A stretch of 38,345 bases of DNA from Mesaphorura yosii (lineage: Eukaryota; Arthropoda; Collembola; Poduromorpha; Tullbergiidae). Below, piece by piece: positions 34,624 to 38,345 of this stretch. Location: contig WIXG01000565.1 in assembly GCA_009869945.1 (NCBI GenBank), positions 1 to 38,345 on the forward strand, written 5' to 3'. Both the position numbers and the translations under genes were made by a program. The notes beneath the pieces were generated by a model that saw nothing but the letters and a program-made list of their open reading frames with translations, made no database searches and had not been told where the DNA came from. Numbering within the stretch: the stretch's first letter is position 1; the number at the start of each line of letters is the position of its first letter.

Positions 34624-37600
34624 ATGGATCCTGAAAGTCAAGTTACAACTCGGCAGCGAAGGCGAGACACTTTGAACGGAAGCGGAGGCTCGGGCGGCGA
34701 TGGCAGCTCTTTCAAGGAATCGAACGATGCCGCAGATCGACATGGAATCAAACAAAGATACAAATGGCATGAGCCCGCAGCAGATCTCAGCAACACCGTC
34801 AAATTCATAATCGCGGCCGTCTTCATCGGGCTTACAATCCTCTTCGTCAAATATGTTGATGGCCTGCTGCCCCGACCGCTGGTCATTGAAGATTCGACTG
34901 ATAGTCCTGAGAAGTATGAATCACTCGTTATTGAATTATTGTAGTTAAAAGGCTAAATTCTTATCTGATTAAGATTCATCGAAGGGCGCGCCCGACTGGA
35001 TTTGCATGACTTGACGCTCGTCGGGCCTCGCGTTTCTGGGAGCCGGGACACTGATGTCGTGGAAGTAGAAAAGTTCGTGGGAATTCTTGAGGACATTCGG
35101 AAGAGAAAGTCAAACGCATACGATCTGGAGTTCGAAGAGCAATTTCCGACTGGAACATTCTTCATGGACGATGATGAAGGACATACATCGTCTTACTCAA
35201 AGGTAAAGCAAAAGCTGGAAACTGGAACGCATTCATTTTTTATTCGTAACTCGGTTTTTTCATTGTCCTGTTCAATATTTGCAACTAACCAGATTGCCAA
35301 CGTTGTTGCCAAACTGGAAGCTGCCGACGTGGCTCAGCGATCGAACAAGTCTGTCCTGTTCAACTGTCACTTCGACACCAAGGTCGGGAGTCCAGGGGCG
35401 ACGGATAACATAATCAGCTGTGCAACCATGCTGGAAATGATTCGAGTTTTATCGAGAGAAGAATCGCCGATAACGAACACGCTGTTATTTCTTTTTAACG
35501 GGGCCGAAGAATACGGACTACAAGGGGCGCATGGGTTTGTGGGTGGGAGGACGGATTCTAGCGCCCCAATCGCTGGACATCCCTGGGCAGCGACTTTGAA
35601 GGCTTTCATCAATTTGGAAGGAGCTGGCGGCGGCGGCGGAGAGATTCTATTCCAAAGTGGTCCTGGTAAGTAGCGGAATTCGTCTCGTGTGCTCGTCAAA
35701 TTCTAAACAAACTGTCAATTGTGCATTTTTTCTAAATTCTAGGTAATGGCTGGGTTTTGAATGCGTATGCGAAGAACGTGCCACATCCTTATGGTCTCGT
35801 CATCGCCGAAGAAGCATTCCAACAAAACTTCATCCCGTCAGACACTGACTACCGCATATTTCGAGACTTCGCTGATATTCCAGGGCTGGACATGGCTTTC
35901 ATCAAGAATGGATGGGTTTACCACACGAAATGGGATAAACTTTCCGAGATTCCTCCCGGGAGTATTCAACACATGGGCGACAACGCCTTGGCGCTAGCAA
36001 GACACTTTGGTCAATTGAATTTTGAAAGTGTGAAGGAATCCGACGAGAAAATGGTGTTCTTTGACGTGTTTGGAGCTTTTATGGTATCTTACACCGAAAC
36101 AGTTGGAATCATCATAAATTTCATCGTGGGAGTGATTGGAATTGCCCTGGCCTTGCTTGAAGGTAAATTAATTACCAGAAGAGTCCTAGAATCTGCCTTT
36201 TTTGTTGACCTGATTGACCTCTTCATATTTTTACAGTACTCCTCTTTGAAAAATGGGCTCAAACCAAGGCTGGATTCAATGTTGACAAAAATCAAACCAA
36301 ACTTGAATACTTTGGAAGAAAGGCGTTAATTCTACTTTGGTTTCTGGTCTCGACAATTCTTGCTTGGGGAATCGGAGCTTTGCTCATCTTTCTTGTGGCA
36401 CTAGTTTTTAGTGCCGCTGGATACGACAAGCCTTTCTACTCGTACCCGACCCTGTCATTTGTAATCTTCGGAGTGCCATGCGTTTTGACTCACGTCGCCG
36501 TTTACGCATTCGCACACAGAGGATCAGTCGATAGATCTTGGATGGCTACAAAATTCACGCTCTCAATCATTTTGATTGCTGGGACCTTCATCACGAGAAT
36601 CGTTTACATCTTCTCAATCAATTTGCTGTTCGGCTTTCTTGGATTTTACATAGCAAGACTTTTAGTTTTGAGTAAGTACGCAATTTTAATCTCCGACGCC
36701 CGTTTTCCTGGTGCAACCTAAGAAATCAATCATTTCATGTTCCAGAATCGCCTCTTCCCAAGAAAAACATCCAGAAACTCGTCGTCTACCTGCTGATTGG
36801 TGAACTGATTCCCTTCTCGATTGGGTGCTACCTCGCCGTGACATTGGCTGACGTGTTCGTGCCAATCATGGGCAGATCGGGTTCCGAGATCAATGCAAAC
36901 GTGTACTTTGGGCTCATCGTGTCGTCGGTGATCTCGATAATTGGATTCAGTGGTTTGACGGCCATATTTGTGTCTTTCAAGAAACGCTTGCTGGTCACCA
37001 GTCTCCTCTTCAGTGTGCTAATTATCAATCCCCTCATTGTCTTTGGATTCATCGGGAAAATCCCGTATCAGGAAAAGACGCCAATGCGGATCAATGTTGT
37101 GGTAAGATCAGTCGCAGACGCAGTGAATTTAATTTTCAAGGAACTTACAATTAGCGCGAACGCGTGCTTTATTGCAGGATGTTGACCGAATCTGGTACAA
37201 TCCCAACATGACCGTCCGAAAATCAGACTCAGTGTACTGGTTTTGGCAAGTCGACTCGGCCACGATGGACATGATGGACACTTTCAAGAAGACTGTCTAC
37301 GAAATTCAGGATGTGGCCGAAGTCAAAGCGGACATGGCCACCTGTGAAGATTTGTATTGTGCTCTGCCATTTATTTGGCCAGCAACTGAAGCGATTAAGT
37401 AAGGCACAAATACAATTTCTACACGCGCAACAAATCAAACTTTCTACCTTTGAAGGTCGCTTTTATTTGAAGGAAAACTCCGATGATATTAAAAGATGGC
37501 GAACTTCCTTCTGGTCTTCGTGATTCGGTCAACATGTTCGTAAACTCAATCAGCCGCCCCAATCCGAATCGAGTCAATCTGAGATTAACGTTCCAAGGCC

Positions 37601-37959
37601 CGTCCCAGACCACCGTCGTTCTAAGCCCTGGAGATGGCTTCGCCCTCGCGAACTGGAGCCTCTCAGACGCCGCACCGCCGAGTGGAGTGAAGTGGCATGG
37701 GAGAAGCACGTACTTCGTCTATCATGGAAAAGGATTTCGAGGTGACAACATGCAAATCGATTTGGAGCTCGAGCAAGTTGCTGGCGGCAAAAACATGGAA
37801 GGCCAATTGCTGGACGTGGTGCTGGGCGGACACTTCCTGCATGGGGAAGGAAGATCGACTGAAGTCTTCAACGATTTCGTGGAAAGCTTCCCAAGCTGGA
37901 CTTACGTGATGAACTGGTCCAGCGTCTTAAAACTGTATACGCTGCCTGTTCCGCCGTAG
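34624..37959 (+). CDS. Ermp1: Endoplasmic reticulum metallopeptidase 1 (M28), complete
   Basis: ERMP1 (Felix-ina) is a multipass zinc metallopeptidase of the endoplasmic reticulum membrane. Exons are 34624-34913, 34974-35202, 35293-35665, 35743-36162, 36237-36671, 36746-37101, 37178-37398 and 37473-37959 (stop TAG), 2811 bases or 936 residues, close to the usual length of about 900. Introns are 60-90 bases. A charged cytosolic start leads into a membrane segment at about residues 61-75. The M28 domain follows, with apparent metal and catalytic residues His199 (NCHFD), Asp211 (GATDN), Glu245-Glu246 (NGAEE), Glu282 (NLEGAG) and His358 (YHTKWD); HPWA and IPSDTDYRIFRD are also typical. Several hydrophobic segments from exons 4-6 form the membrane half, and a lumenal-type C-terminal domain ends in WTYVMNWSS. 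The start has a good context (gtcATGg). All expected catalytic residues are present, so the enzyme looks functional. Confidence 0.95.
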
Positions 37960-38075
37960 ACTACTTAAAACGTACTGCTAGTTTTATGTGTTAATGCTAT
38001 ACTTTAAGTCTGTAATGTGTAATGAACGTGTAAATTACTTTAGATTAAATTAAATTATGTCTAAGTCATCAAACA

Positions 38076-38081
38076 AATAAA
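38076..38081 (+). terminator. Polyadenylation signal of ERMP1
   Basis: AATAAA about 115 bases after the ERMP1 stop, followed by a T/G-rich stretch (cttgtgccttttc). It gives a short 3' untranslated region. Confidence 0.7.
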
Positions 38082-38107
38082 ATACACACTTGTGCCTTTT
38101 CGACACG

Positions 38108-38113
38108 TTTATT
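38108..38113 (-). terminator. Minus-strand polyadenylation signal at the right edge
   Basis: TTTATT on the plus strand is AATAAA on the minus strand, 26 bases beyond the ERMP1 hexamer. It suggests that a gene lying mostly outside the window ends here tail-to-tail with ERMP1. Confidence 0.4.
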
Positions 38114-38243
38114 GTATCTTTTAGACCTCCTTCCACCGTTTTACTTCTGTTTCTCTGGCTTCTACCACGACAACTCCTCTGAAGCAACAACGAAAAAAAA
38201 AATCAGTGGCTAGCTCCTCCAGTCCTAATGGACTGGAGTAATG

Positions 38244-38345
38244 CTAACACATTAAAGAAAAGAATTGTAGGGTGGCCTCAACAGTACGTTGTTGGTTGAC
38301 CACGTTTGTTTCTGACGCGTCCGATGCCCCGTACGGCTCAGAGAC
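38244..38345 (-). CDS. Possible 3' end of a neighbouring gene (edge fragment)
   Basis: Reading the minus strand from the window edge, a frame beginning VSEPYGASDASETNVVNQ stays open for 33 codons to a TAG at 38246-38244. A second frame is also open for about 30 codons, so coding status is not settled. The downstream AATAAA at 38113-38108 supports a transcript end. No family is recognised. Confidence 0.2.
   Translation of the reverse strand, partial: VSEPYGASDASETNVVNQQRTVEATLQFFSLMC

Noticed and set aside
1..38345. Wnt9, the fourth member of the ancestral cluster
   Set aside because: No exon with Wnt9-type motifs was found; if present it lies upstream of the window.

Overview
The window is arthropod-like nuclear DNA, GC moderate by eye. 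It has interrupted genes with GT-AG introns, metazoan polyadenylation signals, no operons and no bacterial features. The protein families point to a pancrustacean or early-branching hexapod, because the Wnt1 sequence resembles arthropod wingless. I cannot fix the species from sequence alone.

Layout. (1) Positions 1841-6495, plus strand: Wnt1/wingless, four clear exons. The exon carrying the signal peptide is uncertain: a weak candidate lies at 172-257, otherwise it is upstream of the window. (2) 9811-15992, minus strand: complete five-exon Wnt6, 438 residues. (3) 24078-32423, plus strand: complete six-exon Wnt10, 593 residues. (4) 34624-37959, plus strand: complete eight-exon ERMP1 (Felix-ina), a membrane-bound M28 metallopeptidase of the endoplasmic reticulum, 936 residues. 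(5) A possible terminal exon of an unrecognised minus-strand gene at 33454-33638, between Wnt10 and ERMP1. (6) At the right edge, a minus-strand polyadenylation signal suggests that a neighbouring gene ends tail-to-tail with ERMP1.

The three Wnt genes are the core of the ancient Wnt9-Wnt1-Wnt6-Wnt10 cluster. Wnt6 is inverted relative to its neighbours, so Wnt1 and Wnt6 converge and Wnt6 and Wnt10 diverge from a gene-free stretch of about 8.1 kb. All three encode secreted lipid-modified ligands that keep the acylated serine in the CHGxSGSC motif and end with the cysteine-rich C-terminal domain. Their introns are long (up to 4.5 kb), while the ERMP1 introns are only 60-90 bases, which suggests regulatory DNA held inside the Wnt introns.

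The main oddities are a low-complexity insert that greatly widens the first disulfide loop of Wnt6 and ends in a furin-like site; a long Asn/Gly/Arg-rich leader and a Gln/Arg linker insert with RRKR in Wnt10; a tandem NAGNAG acceptor in Wnt10; a stop-free in-frame 90-base intron in ERMP1; and several palindromes and hairpins between genes. I saw no transposon coding sequence, RNA gene or CRISPR array. Short exons of unknown genes in the large gaps could have escaped a by-eye reading.
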